This document shows, in pieces, positions 17,185 to 26,989 of a DNA stretch of 64,000 nt; position 1 is the first letter of the stretch; every line of letters begins with the position of its first letter. The stretch lies in contig CANLMN010000007.1 in assembly GCA_947492105.1 (NCBI GenBank), positions 62,001 through 126,000 of the forward strand, given 5' to 3'. The translations under genes were made by a program, and so were the position numbers. The notes below the pieces were generated by a model. That model was not told the origin of the DNA and ran no database searches. It was given only the letters and a program-made list of their open reading frames with translations. This DNA comes from an uncultured Aquimarina sp. GTDB lineage: Bacteria > Bacteroidota > Bacteroidia > Flavobacteriales > Flavobacteriaceae.

Positions 17185-17568
17185 TTAGCTATTCATATTT
17201 TTGGCTTCTATGCTAAGTGTAGCATGTGGAACGAGCTTTAGACGTTCTTTATTGATTAATTTTCCAGTCACTCTGCAAATACCATATGTTTTGTTTTCAA
17301 TACGCGTAAGTGCATTTTTGAGATCTCGTAGAAACTTTTCTTGTCTGATGGCTAGTTGAGTATTAGCTTCTTTAGACATGGTTTGACTACCCTCTTCAAA
17401 TGCTTTGAAAGTAGGGGATGTGTCATCAGTTCCATTGTTTCCATCATTCTTATAGGAGCTTTTTAGTAGTTCTAGATCTTTTTTACATTTATCCATTTTG
17501 TCTAGGATAATTTCCTTGAACATTTCTAGGTCAGCATCACTGTGGCGTACTTTGATATCTGCAGGCAT
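17185..17568 (-). CDS. TraR/DksA-family protein with degenerate zinc site
   Basis: A 127-aa protein with a helical hairpin (residues ~15-90) and a C-terminal YGICRVTGKLINKERLKLVP segment typical of the flavobacterial DksA-like proteins. The four-cysteine zinc finger of classical DksA is reduced to a single Cys (CRVTG), with the rest replaced by polar residues; the fold region is still recognisable by the final PHATLSIEAK. In E. coli DksA binds RNA polymerase and acts with ppGpp; a similar role is inferred. The gene starts 2 bases after the ileS stop, so the two are co-transcribed. Confidence 0.88.
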   Translation of the reverse strand: MPADIKVRHSDADLEMFKEIILDKMDKCKKDLELLKSSYKNDGNNGTDDTSPTFKAFEEGSQTMSKEANTQLAIRQEKFLRDLKNALTRIENKTYGICRVTGKLINKERLKLVPHATLSIEAKNMNS

Positions 17569-17570
17569 AT

Positions 17571-20500
17571 CTAATATTTTTTTATAATCAATTGGGTTTC
17601 GATATCATCAAACGCAATGGGAGTGCCGTTTGTTATGTTTGATACAAAATCAATTGATTCTGTTAATGTTTCTGTTTTTATATATTCTTCATTAGTGGTT
17701 ATGGCATCTATAATGACTTCATGTTCTTCAAAGGTAACAGCAATTTTATCTGTTACTTCCAGTCCAGTATCCTTTCGGATGTTTTGGATGCGATTGATAA
17801 GCTCTCTTGCGATACCTTCTTTACGGAGTTCTGGAGTTATGGTAACATCTAGAGCAACTGTAAGTGCACCAGAATTAGCAACTAACCACCCCTCTATATC
17901 CTGTGAGCTGATCTCTACATCATTGATGTCCAAAGTAATCATTTTATTGCTAACTTCAATAGTTGTTGAGCTTGTTTTCTCGATTTCTGCGATAGTTTCT
18001 TGACTAAAATTCTTTATTTCATTAGATATCAGCTTCATGTCTTTCCCAAAACGAGGCCCCAAACTCTTAAAATTAGGTTTGATTTGCTTTACCAAGATTC
18101 CGGATGCATCATCAATAAGTTCAATTTCTTTAACGTTTACCTCATTTTTGATCAGATTTTCTATAGCTAGTATTTCTTTTCGATCCTCGTCATTAAGTAC
18201 AGGAATCATTATACGTTGCAGTGGTTGACGTACTTTGATTTTTTCTTTTTTACGTAGAGAAAGAACCAAAGAAGATACAGATTGCGCTTTTTGCATTTTG
18301 CGCTCTAGTGTTTTGTCTACAATGTTTTTGTCAAATTTTGGAAAATCTGCTAAATGAACGCTCTCAAAGGCTTCTTTGTTTGTGATTTTTGTGAGATCCT
18401 TATACAAACGATCCATGAAGAATGGTGCAACCGGGGCACTGAGCTTGGCGATTGTGAGCATACACGTGTATAATGTTTGATATGCCGCAATTTTATCTTG
18501 TGCATACTCGCCTTTCCAGAAACGACGTCTACATAGACGCACATACCAGTTGCTTAGATTTTCTTGAAGAAAATTAGTAATAGCCCTAGTGGCTTTTGTT
18601 GGTTCGTAATCAGCGTAATAACTATCTGCTTTTTCGATGAGCGTATGTAATTCACTCAGAATCCAACGATCGATCTCAGTTCTATCTGCTAGTGGAATGT
18701 TGGCTTCTTTGTAGATAAAACCATCAATATTTGCGTAGAGCGAAAAGAAAGAATAGGTGTTGTATAGTGTCCCAAAGAATTTTCGACGAACTTCTGCAAT
18801 TCCTTCTGGATCAAATTTGAGATTATCCCATGGATTCGCATTACTAATCATATACCAACGCGTAGCATCGGGACCATATTGATCTAATGTTGTGAATGGA
18901 TCTACTGCGTTGCCCAAGCGTTTGGACATTTTTTGTCCTTTTTTGTCTAATACCAACCCATTGGATACTACATTTTTGTACGAAACATCATCAAAAATCA
19001 TGGTAGCAATAGCATGGAGTGTATAGAACCATCCTCTAGTTTGATCTACGCCCTCTGCGATAAAATCTGCCTGTCGAGCACCAGATTCTACCTTTTCCTT
19101 ATTTTCAAAAGGATAATGCCACTGCGCAGTTGGCATAGCACCAGAGTCGAACCATACATCGATCAAGTCACTTTCTCGTTTCATGGGTTGTCCAGATGGA
19201 GATATTAAGGTGATTTTGTCAACAACATTTTTATGGAGATCTACTTTTTCATAATTTGCTTCGCTCATGTCACCAATCACAAAATCTTCAAAAATGTCTG
19301 CTTCCAACACTCCGGCAGCAACAGCCTTTGTCATCTCTTGCTTTAATTCTTCTAGAGAACCAATTAGCAACTCTTCTTTACCATCTTCTGTGCGCCAAAT
19401 TGGTAATGGGATTCCCCAAAAACGAGATCTGGATAGATTCCAATCATTGGCATTTGCTAACCAATTACCAAAACGTCCTTCGCCGGTTGATTTTGGTTTC
19501 CAGTTGATTTGTTGGTTCAGCGAGTGCATACGATCTTTAAACTCCGTAACCTTGACAAACCAAGAATCTAGTGGGTAATATAATACAGGCTTGTCTGTAC
19601 GCCAACAATGTGGATAACTGTGGACATATTTTTCTACTTTAAAAGCCTTGTTTTCTTCTTTGAGTCGTATAGCAATTTCTACATCAACAGATCGTTCCGG
19701 AGCATTGCCATCTGCATAATATTCATTTTTGACGTATTTCCCAGCTAGCTCGCCTACATGTGATGTGAATTTTCCTTGCAAATCTACAATTGGCACAAGG
19801 TTATCATTGCTATCTTTGACCAATAATGGCGGTATTTCTGGTTGTGCTTGTTTTGCAACAAGGGCATCATCTGCTCCAAAAGTAGGTGCAGTATGTACAA
19901 TCCCTGTACCATCTTCGGTTGTTACAAAATCACCAGAGATAACTCTAAAAGCATTTTCTGGATTGTTATGAGGTAGTACATAAGGCAATAATTGCTCATA
20001 GGTAGTGCCTACCAAATCTTGTCCCTTACATTCGTTTAATAAGATGTAAGGGATTTTTTTGTCTTCTTTTTTGTATTCTGTTAATGCAGTTTCATCTTCA
20101 GCAATGATATATTTTTTATCAAACTGTTTTTTGACAAGATTTTTTGCTAGTACTACTTGAATAGGTTCAAAAGTATATTGATTAAAAGTTTTGACTAATA
20201 CATAATCAATTTTGGGACCAACGGTCAATGCAGTATTCGAAGGTAGAGTCCAAGGCGTTGTAGTCCAAGCAAGAAAATGTAAGTCACCATCGATCTTATT
20301 CCACAAGGATGGCAAAGTTTCTTTTTTGATCTTGAACTGTGCTACGACAGTGGTATCTGTTACATCTTTGTAACAGCCTGGTTGATTCAGTTCATGGGAG
20401 CTCAGTCCTGTACCTGCTTTTGGTGAATATGGTTGGATGGTATAGCCTTTGTATAACAGATTTTTGTTGTAAATCTGTTTGAGTATCCACCAAACACTCT

Positions 20501-20975
20501 CCATGTATTTGGATTTGTAGGTGATATAGGGATCTTCCATATCAACCCAATATCCAATACGTTCTGTAAGATTGTTCCAGATATCGGTATAGCGCATGAC
20601 TGCTTTCTTACAGGCAGCATTGTATTCTTCTACGGTAATCTTTGTGCCAATATCCTCTTTGGTAATTCCGAGTTCTTTTTCTACTCCTAGCTCGACAGGG
20701 AGGCCATGTGTATCCCAGCCTGCCTTGCGTTTTACTTGAAAACCTTTTTGCGTTTTATAGCGACAAAAAATATCTTTAATCGCTCTTGCCATGACATGAT
20801 GGATTCCAGGAAGTCCATTTGCAGAAGGAGGTCCTTCAAAAAAAACATAGGGTGTTGCTCCTTCTCTATCGGTAATGCTTTTTTCGAAAATTGCTTTTTC
20901 TTTCCAGAAATCAAGTATTTCCGCTGCTACTTTTGGTAAGTCAAGTCCTTTGTATTCAGGAAACTTCGTGCTCAT
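17571..20975 (-). CDS. ileS: Isoleucyl-tRNA synthetase
   Basis: Charges tRNA-Ile; a class I enzyme of 1134 aa from the ATG 20973-20975 (MSTKFPEYKG); a start 30 bases upstream would add ten basic residues without family match. The HIGH-type motif appears as GLPGIHHVMAR (~55-65), the form of the eukaryote-like IleRS group, and the KMSKR loop as KKGQKMSKRLGNAVDPF. The editing domain contains TTPWTLPSNTAL and a GTGIVHTAPTFGADD segment. The ~1130-aa length is normal for Bacteroidota. The dksA-like gene follows with a 2-base gap and the pair ends at the terminator at 17121-17156. Confidence 0.97.
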   Translation of the reverse strand: MSTKFPEYKGLDLPKVAAEILDFWKEKAIFEKSITDREGATPYVFFEGPPSANGLPGIHHVMARAIKDIFCRYKTQKGFQVKRKAGWDTHGLPVELGVEKELGITKEDIGTKITVEEYNAACKKAVMRYTDIWNNLTERIGYWVDMEDPYITYKSKYMESVWWILKQIYNKNLLYKGYTIQPYSPKAGTGLSSHELNQPGCYKDVTDTTVVAQFKIKKETLPSLWNKIDGDLHFLAWTTTPWTLPSNTALTVGPKIDYVLVKTFNQYTFEPIQVVLAKNLVKKQFDKKYIIAEDETALTEYKKEDKKIPYILLNECKGQDLVGTTYEQLLPYVLPHNNPENAFRVISGDFVTTEDGTGIVHTAPTFGADDALVAKQAQPEIPPLLVKDSNDNLVPIVDLQGKFTSHVGELAGKYVKNEYYADGNAPERSVDVEIAIRLKEENKAFKVEKYVHSYPHCWRTDKPVLYYPLDSWFVKVTEFKDRMHSLNQQINWKPKSTGEGRFGNWLANANDWNLSRSRFWGIPLPIWRTEDGKEELLIGSLEELKQEMTKAVAAGVLEADIFEDFVIGDMSEANYEKVDLHKNVVDKITLISPSGQPMKRESDLIDVWFDSGAMPTAQWHYPFENKEKVESGARQADFIAEGVDQTRGWFYTLHAIATMIFDDVSYKNVVSNGLVLDKKGQKMSKRLGNAVDPFTTLDQYGPDATRWYMISNANPWDNLKFDPEGIAEVRRKFFGTLYNTYSFFSLYANIDGFIYKEANIPLADRTEIDRWILSELHTLIEKADSYYADYEPTKATRAITNFLQENLSNWYVRLCRRRFWKGEYAQDKIAAYQTLYTCMLTIAKLSAPVAPFFMDRLYKDLTKITNKEAFESVHLADFPKFDKNIVDKTLERKMQKAQSVSSLVLSLRKKEKIKVRQPLQRIMIPVLNDEDRKEILAIENLIKNEVNVKEIELIDDASGILVKQIKPNFKSLGPRFGKDMKLISNEIKNFSQETIAEIEKTSSTTIEVSNKMITLDINDVEISSQDIEGWLVANSGALTVALDVTITPELRKEGIARELINRIQNIRKDTGLEVTDKIAVTFEEHEVIIDAITTNEEYIKTETLTESIDFVSNITNGTPIAFDDIETQLIIKKY

Positions 20976-21192
20976 CTTTTTGGTCTTTCGTCTGTTCAAA
21001 TCCAACTGCCTTTATGGTCAGGTAGATTGCCTTTTATCCATGTTTGATTATCTCAAATCTTATGGCATTAGCTTAATTCTTATAGAGCTGCGAAAATAGT
21101 GAATTTATCTCATATTTGTGAGAGTTTTATGGATTTGGGCATCTGTTATAACATACGAACCATTACAAACCTTATTGATTGACAGGTTTTTG

Positions 21193-21768
21193 TTATTGAC
21201 GAATATCAGCTAGGTATTTCAAAAAATCTCCTCGTGTATTTGTTTTAGCAACAAGACCTTCTCCTTTTACATAATGCAAATAGTGTTTAGAGCGCGATAT
21301 GCCGTAAGGATTTTGTTGTGGTATACCTTGGATCCAAATAGCACTTTTGTATTTTTTTAAAGGGGTTCGGAATCGTTGTCCTAACGATATAACTTTGTAC
21401 ATTATACTTTTATCTGCAGACATCCAAGTTTCTCCTATTTTTGGAGAGATAGGCACTAGAATTCCCTCCATATTCGATATGGAGTCGTATTGATAAAAAT
21501 TATAGCGTCCTTTTCTTATGTAGTATTTTGTTTTTTTTCCGGAGGCATTTGCTGTGATTTTTATAGTATATTCTTTGCCGTCAATCATTTTCTTTTTGCC
21601 AGTAAAATATTCCTGTTGTTTTTTGTTATCAAGGTAACGATAATCGACTATGCGATCAGAATTGTCCATGAATAATAAAACATCATCATAGGGGTTCAGG
21701 GAAAAAGAGCGCAATGCTATAAGTATTGTCAGACCTAAACCTGTACAGAGGGGGATTTTGTAATTCAT
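21193..21768 (-). CDS. Conserved secreted protein, function unknown
   Basis: A 191-aa protein with an N-terminal hydrophobic segment (residues 5-25) that is a signal peptide or membrane anchor. The body (YYIRKGRYNFYQYDS; EGILVPISPKIGETWMSADK) has the look of a beta-rich periplasmic domain. I do not recognise the family. A consensus promoter 40 bases upstream (21808-21837) supports independent expression. The downstream neighbour is ileS on the same strand, ~200 bases away. Confidence 0.65.
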   Translation of the reverse strand: MNYKIPLCTGLGLTILIALRSFSLNPYDDVLLFMDNSDRIVDYRYLDNKKQQEYFTGKKKMIDGKEYTIKITANASGKKTKYYIRKGRYNFYQYDSISNMEGILVPISPKIGETWMSADKSIMYKVISLGQRFRTPLKKYKSAIWIQGIPQQNPYGISRSKHYLHYVKGEGLVAKTNTRGDFLKYLADIRQ

Positions 21769-22298
21769 TGAGTACTTTTAGATTAAATCATCTTTTTTTT
21801 ACTGTGACAAAGGTAAGTAGATAATATTACAAAACAAGCAAAAAATGCATTTAATCCGATAAATACGTTTTTTATCTTGATAAAATGGCTATATTAAGAA
21901 AGTATTCCTGTTTTGTGGTAGGATACGGTGAACTATTCTAATACGTCTTTTTCTAAATTCTATAAGGGTCATGCCAAATTAGCTATATGATGTAGCATAT
22001 TGACTTATTCTTTTTTTCATCTAAACGCCTTGTTCATAATATTCCATGGCTAAGGTTATGCAATAGAATCACGGTGCTTTTACATAAAAAAATGAGAGTA
22101 TCATTACTACGAATTTATACACGCCTATTGAATTGTATAACTACAGGAGTGGACTATTTACTTGTACCCCTTATGTTTCCTTATAATCAGATTTCGAATC
22201 AGCTGTTGCTGTCGCTTATGCAAAAAAAACTCAGATTATACTGGTGACATTTTGATAAGATCGAGTACATTGCTTTTTCAAAAACAATAGGCGTTTTT
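21769..22298. other. Divergent intergenic region
   Basis: These 530 bases separate two diverging genes. The minus-strand promoter (21808-21837) is the only element I can support. No family-1, -2 or -3 repeat and no credible frame was seen. Confidence 0.55.
21808..21837 (-). promoter_or_regulatory. Bacteroidota-type promoter
   Basis: Minus strand: TTG (21837-21835), exactly 19 bases, then TACCTTTG (21815-21808). Same boxes and spacing as before uvrC. The start point would lie near 21802, giving a leader of ~30 bases for the gene at 21193-21768. Confidence 0.75.
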
Positions 22299-23078
22299 AT
22301 GGAAGAGAAATTGCGCATAGCGTTGGTGCAAACGACTTTGGTATGGCAGGATGCCAAGAAAAATCGAATCGCATTTCAGAAATTATTAGAACAAATTGAT
22401 TCCAAGACAGATCTTGTTATACTGCCAGAGATGTTTACTACGGGTTTTACGATGGAAGCTCAGAAAGTAGCTGAGAATATGGATGGTCTTACGGTAAATT
22501 GGATGCAAATGATTGCAAAAACATATAATACAGCTGTGACAGGGAGTATTATTATTAGAGAGGAAAACACGTTTTATAATCGTTTGATTTTTGTCCATCC
22601 AGATGGAAGGGTGCAGCATTATGACAAGCGTCATTTATTTGTGTTGGCAAAAGAAGATCAGTATTTTAGTCCCGGAGTAGAACCATTGTGTATTACGTAT
22701 AAAGGATGGAGGATAAAACCTTTGGTATGTTATGATCTTCGATTTCCTGTTTGGTCAAGAAATATAGATAATTATGATTTATTGTTTTATGTAGCTAATT
22801 GGCCAAAACCTAGAATACATGCTTGGGACACCTTGTTACAAGCACGTGCTATAGAAAATGTATGTTTTGTTGCCGGAGTGAATCGTATAGGAGTTGATGA
22901 TGAGGGACACCAATACATTGGGCATTCTGCTGTATACGACATGTTAGGAAAAGGGCTTACGCCAAAAGGAGAAGAGCATGAGCGGATTATCTATGCGGAC
23001 TTAGATAAGTCAATGCTTAATACGGTTCGAGAGCGATTTCCTTTTTTGGAGGATCGTGATTCTTTTGAGTTCACATAG
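22299..23078 (+). CDS. Nitrilase-family amidohydrolase (omega-amidase-like)
   Basis: A 259-aa carbon-nitrogen hydrolase. The catalytic triad is intact: E44 (LPEMFTTGF), K110 (HYDKRHLF) and C144 (VCYDLRFPVWSRN). The short length and the LRFPVWSRN sequence fit the YafV/Nit2 group, omega-amidases that deaminate alpha-ketoglutaramate or alpha-ketosuccinamate, intermediates of transamination and methionine salvage. A cytosolic location is expected. It stands alone between gene-poor stretches, so context does not refine the substrate. Confidence 0.9.
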   Translation: MEEKLRIALVQTTLVWQDAKKNRIAFQKLLEQIDSKTDLVILPEMFTTGFTMEAQKVAENMDGLTVNWMQMIAKTYNTAVTGSIIIREENTFYNRLIFVHPDGRVQHYDKRHLFVLAKEDQYFSPGVEPLCITYKGWRIKPLVCYDLRFPVWSRNIDNYDLLFYVANWPKPRIHAWDTLLQARAIENVCFVAGVNRIGVDDEGHQYIGHSAVYDMLGKGLTPKGEEHERIIYADLDKSMLNTVRERFPFLEDRDSFEFT

Positions 23079-23348
23079 TAGCATGTCTAAATGGTTGTAT
23101 GTGGAGTTGTGATAGCAAAAAATAGAGGTACTATTTAATATTTAAAAATTACCATACTAAACCATCTTTCTTATTTCCATTTTTGGACAAAAATAATGTA
23201 GCGCTTGTAAGCCTTTAGTTTCTCTAGGAATATACAGAAGTAGCTATGAATTCTTTTACCAGTAATTTCTAATCTCTAATGCAGACAAGGGGTCTTACCA
23301 TTGTTCTAAACACAAGATGGGTGGTTTTATTGGTATTTATCCGGTTGA

Positions 23349-24995
23349 TTAAGGGTTGCTTGACTCCTTTTCTAGGACAAAGTTTTGTTTGAGTTCCCAG
23401 TTGGCTCTAACCTCAATAGCCTTGGGGAAATGACTCACTTTTTCTGGCTGTAGTCCTTTTAGAAAATTCCCAGTATCCCAAATACTATTTTTGTTAGTAT
23501 CGTTGATGATACGTAGGTAATAGGTTTTGGGTTCCAATCCAGAGAAGATTGTTTCTTCTTTCTTGGTGATTACTTTTTCTGCCAACACGACATTCTTCTC
23601 ATTGGTAAGTTGTGCAATGATGGGATACGTCGCATTTTCTACAGTGAGAAACATCTTGCCATACTCAGAATATTTGGTCGTTTCGATGTTATAGACTATC
23701 GTATCATTGGCGTTTTCATAAAAATCTGTGAATGCCTTAGGGAGTACTTGCATGGAATAGGTATTCTCCTCTGTTTTTTCGAATTGAAGTATCGCTTGGT
23801 TTTTCAAAGTGTCCAATTGCGATGTGAATTTGATCACTGTAGAATCTTTGTCTCGTATAGTGATTAAGGAGTTGTTAATTTTTGTCAATGGGGTATTACT
23901 CGCTATTGCAAAATCCTCATCGAGCTTTAGAATTTGAGATTGTACTGATCTCAGAACAAGAGAATCTGGTTTTTGATCCTTGAATCTGCTGACCAATGTA
24001 TCACGGTAGTTCTGACTATTGGTAACTTCAAAAACCAAAGAATCAGCTTCAAAAAATGGTTTATACCAATAATGTAAGGTGTCTTTTTGTTGGTCTTGTA
24101 GAATTTTGACTTCAAAATTTTCTGGAGCTTCGCTTAGGAGCTTGATTTTCATGGAATCCGCCAACCCTTCATATCCGAATTGAAAATGATATTTACTGAT
24201 TTGTTTGGGTCTTTTGGCATCAAAGTTAAGCACCTCCTTGAATAATTTGACTTCATACAGTTTATTAGTGTCCGTTGGGATTGTAATCAGTTCGCTGTAA
24301 AATCCTATTTTGTCTTGTTTGGGTTGATAGGTAAAATTAGAAGATTTATCCTTGAGCGCAATAAGTTTATAAGTGCCTTTTTTTAAGTTTTCTAGTCTAA
24401 AATCAATAGTGTCTAATGTGCTTGTTACGTAGCGAGGAACCTCTTTATAAACCAAAGAATCGGTATATGCTGTATCGACTTCATATAGCATCACAGAAAC
24501 AAATTTATCCGTTGATTTGACATAAGCATCAGAGACAAACCCATTTAATTTCAGAGAATCTAGTTGCTTTCCAGTAGAGAACACGTATTTGAAAAAGGGT
24601 TTGGGATTTTCTTCGTTATTATCCACGATGCTTTCGCCAAAATTGATTGAGTATGTGGTGTTTTCTAATAAGGTATCGATAAATTTAATTTTGATAAACT
24701 TACTTGCCGTTCCTAATGGGCTAATAATAGGAGCAGGATCCATTGGTGGCGAAATTAAAATTTGCTTTTGAGGTTCTTTGAGTTTTATGTACTCATCAAA
24801 ATAAATTTTAATTTCTTTGGCCTTGAAGTTGGTAGAATAGTTAGGGGGTTGCGCTCTGACGAATTTTGGTGGATTTTCATCCTTTTTGCCACCACTAATT
24901 GTTCCTTTTTTGGCACAATTAACTAAAAGGACTAATAATAATCCAGTTAGTAAAACCTGTGTTTTAAACCCTTTTTTTGTGTTATTCTTACTCAT
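23349..24995 (-). CDS. Lipoprotein with N-terminal bacterial Ig-like domain
   Basis: A 548-aa lipoprotein: hydrophobic leader and lipobox LLVNC, then GTISGGKKDENPPKFVRAQP. The first ~110 mature residues match the Big_5 type Ig-like domain found in many Bacteroidota lipoproteins (FKAKEIKIYFDEYIKL; KIKFIDTLLENTTYSINFG; a conserved SIVDNNEENP). The remaining ~400 residues are beta-rich repeats of similar type, ending with GLEPKTYYLRIINDTNKNSI, a stretch with the calcium-loop-like D-x-N-x-N-x-I pattern. Outer-membrane or periplasmic anchoring is inferred; function unknown. Same strand as comF, 94 bases downstream of it. Confidence 0.85.
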   Translation of the reverse strand: MSKNNTKKGFKTQVLLTGLLLVLLVNCAKKGTISGGKKDENPPKFVRAQPPNYSTNFKAKEIKIYFDEYIKLKEPQKQILISPPMDPAPIISPLGTASKFIKIKFIDTLLENTTYSINFGESIVDNNEENPKPFFKYVFSTGKQLDSLKLNGFVSDAYVKSTDKFVSVMLYEVDTAYTDSLVYKEVPRYVTSTLDTIDFRLENLKKGTYKLIALKDKSSNFTYQPKQDKIGFYSELITIPTDTNKLYEVKLFKEVLNFDAKRPKQISKYHFQFGYEGLADSMKIKLLSEAPENFEVKILQDQQKDTLHYWYKPFFEADSLVFEVTNSQNYRDTLVSRFKDQKPDSLVLRSVQSQILKLDEDFAIASNTPLTKINNSLITIRDKDSTVIKFTSQLDTLKNQAILQFEKTEENTYSMQVLPKAFTDFYENANDTIVYNIETTKYSEYGKMFLTVENATYPIIAQLTNEKNVVLAEKVITKKEETIFSGLEPKTYYLRIINDTNKNSIWDTGNFLKGLQPEKVSHFPKAIEVRANWELKQNFVLEKESSNP

Positions 24996-25089
24996 ACAGA
25001 ATGCAAAGAAACAATTATTTTATGGCAAACAAAACCTACGCGTTCAAAATGAAGTCGATTTGATAAGATTTGTTGTTGTCAATAGATGG

Positions 25090-25770
25090 TCAAAGTGCTA
25101 TTGCCATCGTTGCAATGCTTATTTTGACACCAGATACTTGCATGAGTTCTGTGGCACAAGCCTCTAGTGTAGCTCCAGTAGTTAATAGGTCATCTACGAG
25201 GAGAATGTGTTGGTTTTTTAATTTGTTGGGATTTTGCAAACCAAAAGAGCCTACAATATTGTCCCATCGTTCATAACCCCCACTTTTGGCTTGTTTGTAG
25301 GTGTATTTGGTTTTTATGAGTATCTTCTCCTCATAGGGAACTTCAAAAATTTTGGCTATTTCTTTACCAAATTTTGCAACTTGATTATAGCCTCTTTCTC
25401 GGAATCTTTTACGATGTAATGGTACGGGGATGACCATTGTTATTTCTTGATAAGATGTGCTTTTAAAAATCTCATTTCCAAGCCATTGACCCAAAACACT
25501 CCCTATATCTTCTTGCCCTCTGTATTTGAGGTTGTGAATTATATTTTGCACCAAACCTTGTTTTTCGAAAATAAGAAGCGCAGTGGCATTTTGTATTAGG
25601 ATTCTGCCAGAAAATACTTTCTTTATAATTTCAGCGTTATGGTACTGGAAATTGTAGCGAGGTAGTTGATGTCTGCAAGAAATACATAAGGTATTTTCAT
25701 TTTTGAGTAGTACTTGATCACATGCAGCACACGAGGTAGGATAGAAAAGATGTAGTAAATCTCGTAGCAT
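25090..25770 (-). CDS. comF: ComF family phosphoribosyltransferase-like protein
   Basis: A 226-aa protein from the ATG 25768-25770; a TTG three codons upstream also lies in frame but is less likely. The N-terminus has a four-cysteine zinc ribbon (C14, C17, C29, C32). The C-terminal half is a type I phosphoribosyltransferase domain with the PRPP loop ILLVDDLLTTGATLE and the upstream RERGYNQVAKFGKEIA typical of ComF/GntX. ComF proteins are needed for DNA uptake in naturally competent bacteria and are widespread elsewhere; the actual role here is unknown. Confidence 0.93.
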   Translation of the reverse strand: MLRDLLHLFYPTSCAACDQVLLKNENTLCISCRHQLPRYNFQYHNAEIIKKVFSGRILIQNATALLIFEKQGLVQNIIHNLKYRGQEDIGSVLGQWLGNEIFKSTSYQEITMVIPVPLHRKRFRERGYNQVAKFGKEIAKIFEVPYEEKILIKTKYTYKQAKSGGYERWDNIVGSFGLQNPNKLKNQHILLVDDLLTTGATLEACATELMQVSGVKISIATMAIAL

Positions 25771-25860
25771 TGAAACCAAAATTAAAACAAGTTTAAAGTA
25801 TAAAGGATTTCTTTATATTTATAGTCTGACTAAGAATTCAACCAAAATAAAACAAATTTT

Positions 25861-26742
25861 ATGACAGTTCAAAACAGCAATCGTGCCTTGCAAGTTCTTA
25901 CAGGGATATTGGCACTCCTTCTTATTGGATTAGGAATTTACACCTATAATTTTTATACCGAGAACAAAGAAGAAGAAGCTATTCTAAATAAAGAAAAACA
26001 ACTTATAGAAACAGAACTAGATGAACTAATTACTAAGTATGATAATGCTATAGCTCTTAATGAGGTTATGGATGATCATTTATTAAAAGCCAAAGAGCGT
26101 ATACTAGTACTATTGGATAGTGTAAAAGATGCAGAGGCAAATATTGCATTGATCAGCAAATACAGACGTCAAATCGGAAGATTAAAGAAAGAACGTGACC
26201 AATTATTCAAATTAGCGGATAGTTTGACTACAGAAAACCAACGTTTGGCAGTAGATTTGGATAGTACTGCAACTGCACTTACGCAGAATACTCTGTTGTC
26301 GGATTCTTTACAGATGCATAATTCAGAATTAGCAGGATTGGTAGAAAAAGGAGCAGCATTGACAGCCGCAGCAGTTAAAGCAGGAGGTGTTAAGGTAAAA
26401 GGTAATGGGAAACTAATCCCAACAGACAAAGCAAGTAGAACAGACAAAGTGCAGATATGTTTTACACTAGCAAAGAATACCATAGCCGAAGCAGGGGATA
26501 AACAATTATATGTACAAGTTATTAACCCAGATAGTGATCTTATTGGAAAAAAAGCTACCGCCAATTTTGAAGATGCAGTGCTTACATATAGTAGTTCCAC
26601 TAAAGTATATTATGAGAACGAAGCATTGGATGTTTGTATGCTTGTAGAAGCAAATAAGGCAGATCTCGTAAAAGGTAATTACATCGTTCATATATTTGAT
26701 GGAGCTAATATGATTGCTAACACAGAATTTGAATTAAACTAA
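25861..26742 (+). CDS. Membrane-anchored coiled-coil protein
   Basis: A 293-aa protein with one N-terminal membrane segment (residues ~11-31), a long coiled coil (~35-165, heptad-like Leu/Ile spacing with KEKQLIETELDELI and RRQIGRLKKERDQLFKLADS), and a beta-rich C-terminal domain (KVQICFTLAKNTIAEAGDKQ to the end). I do not recognise a named family; such proteins occur near comF and glyS in Flavobacteriia as far as I recall. It ends 92 bases before a strong terminator whose 3' half marks the left edge of the tandem array. Confidence 0.72.
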   Translation: MTVQNSNRALQVLTGILALLLIGLGIYTYNFYTENKEEEAILNKEKQLIETELDELITKYDNAIALNEVMDDHLLKAKERILVLLDSVKDAEANIALISKYRRQIGRLKKERDQLFKLADSLTTENQRLAVDLDSTATALTQNTLLSDSLQMHNSELAGLVEKGAALTAAAVKAGGVKVKGNGKLIPTDKASRTDKVQICFTLAKNTIAEAGDKQLYVQVINPDSDLIGKKATANFEDAVLTYSSSTKVYYENEALDVCMLVEANKADLVKGNYIVHIFDGANMIANTEFELN

Positions 26743-26833
26743 TTCACAAGGATAAGAATATAGGAACAGTTTGTTTGAGGTATTGATATAAACAGAACTG
26801 TAGGCTATTGTGTAAAAGAGTCTTGTATAAATC

Positions 26834-26874
26834 AAAAAGACCGTCTAAGAAATGTTTTAGACGGTCTTTTTTTT
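26834..26874 (+). terminator. Terminator of the coiled-coil gene; left edge of the array
   Basis: A 15-bp near-perfect stem (AAAAAGACCGTCTAA / TTAGACGGTCTTTTT) with an 8-base loop and a T-run. Its 3' arm and T-run (from about 26855) reappear in decayed form before array copies 2 and 3 (GTTTTAGAGAGTCTTTTTTT at ~31262 and a close variant at ~35657), so the founding duplication began inside this hairpin. Confidence 0.9.
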
Positions 26875-26989
26875 GTTGTCGTTTTTTGATGTAATATGTT
26901 TTTTTGTTTTTGCTGAAAAAAAAGGTAGGGTATTCTGCGCTTTAGGCGTTTTATTTATACACACCAATTCTAAAACAAATATAAATATG

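Noticed and set aside
26873-26989. Longer N-terminus for array copy 1 from 26873
   Set aside because: The added 39 residues are encoded by terminator and leader sequence and do not align with copies 2 and 3; the ATG at 26990 does.
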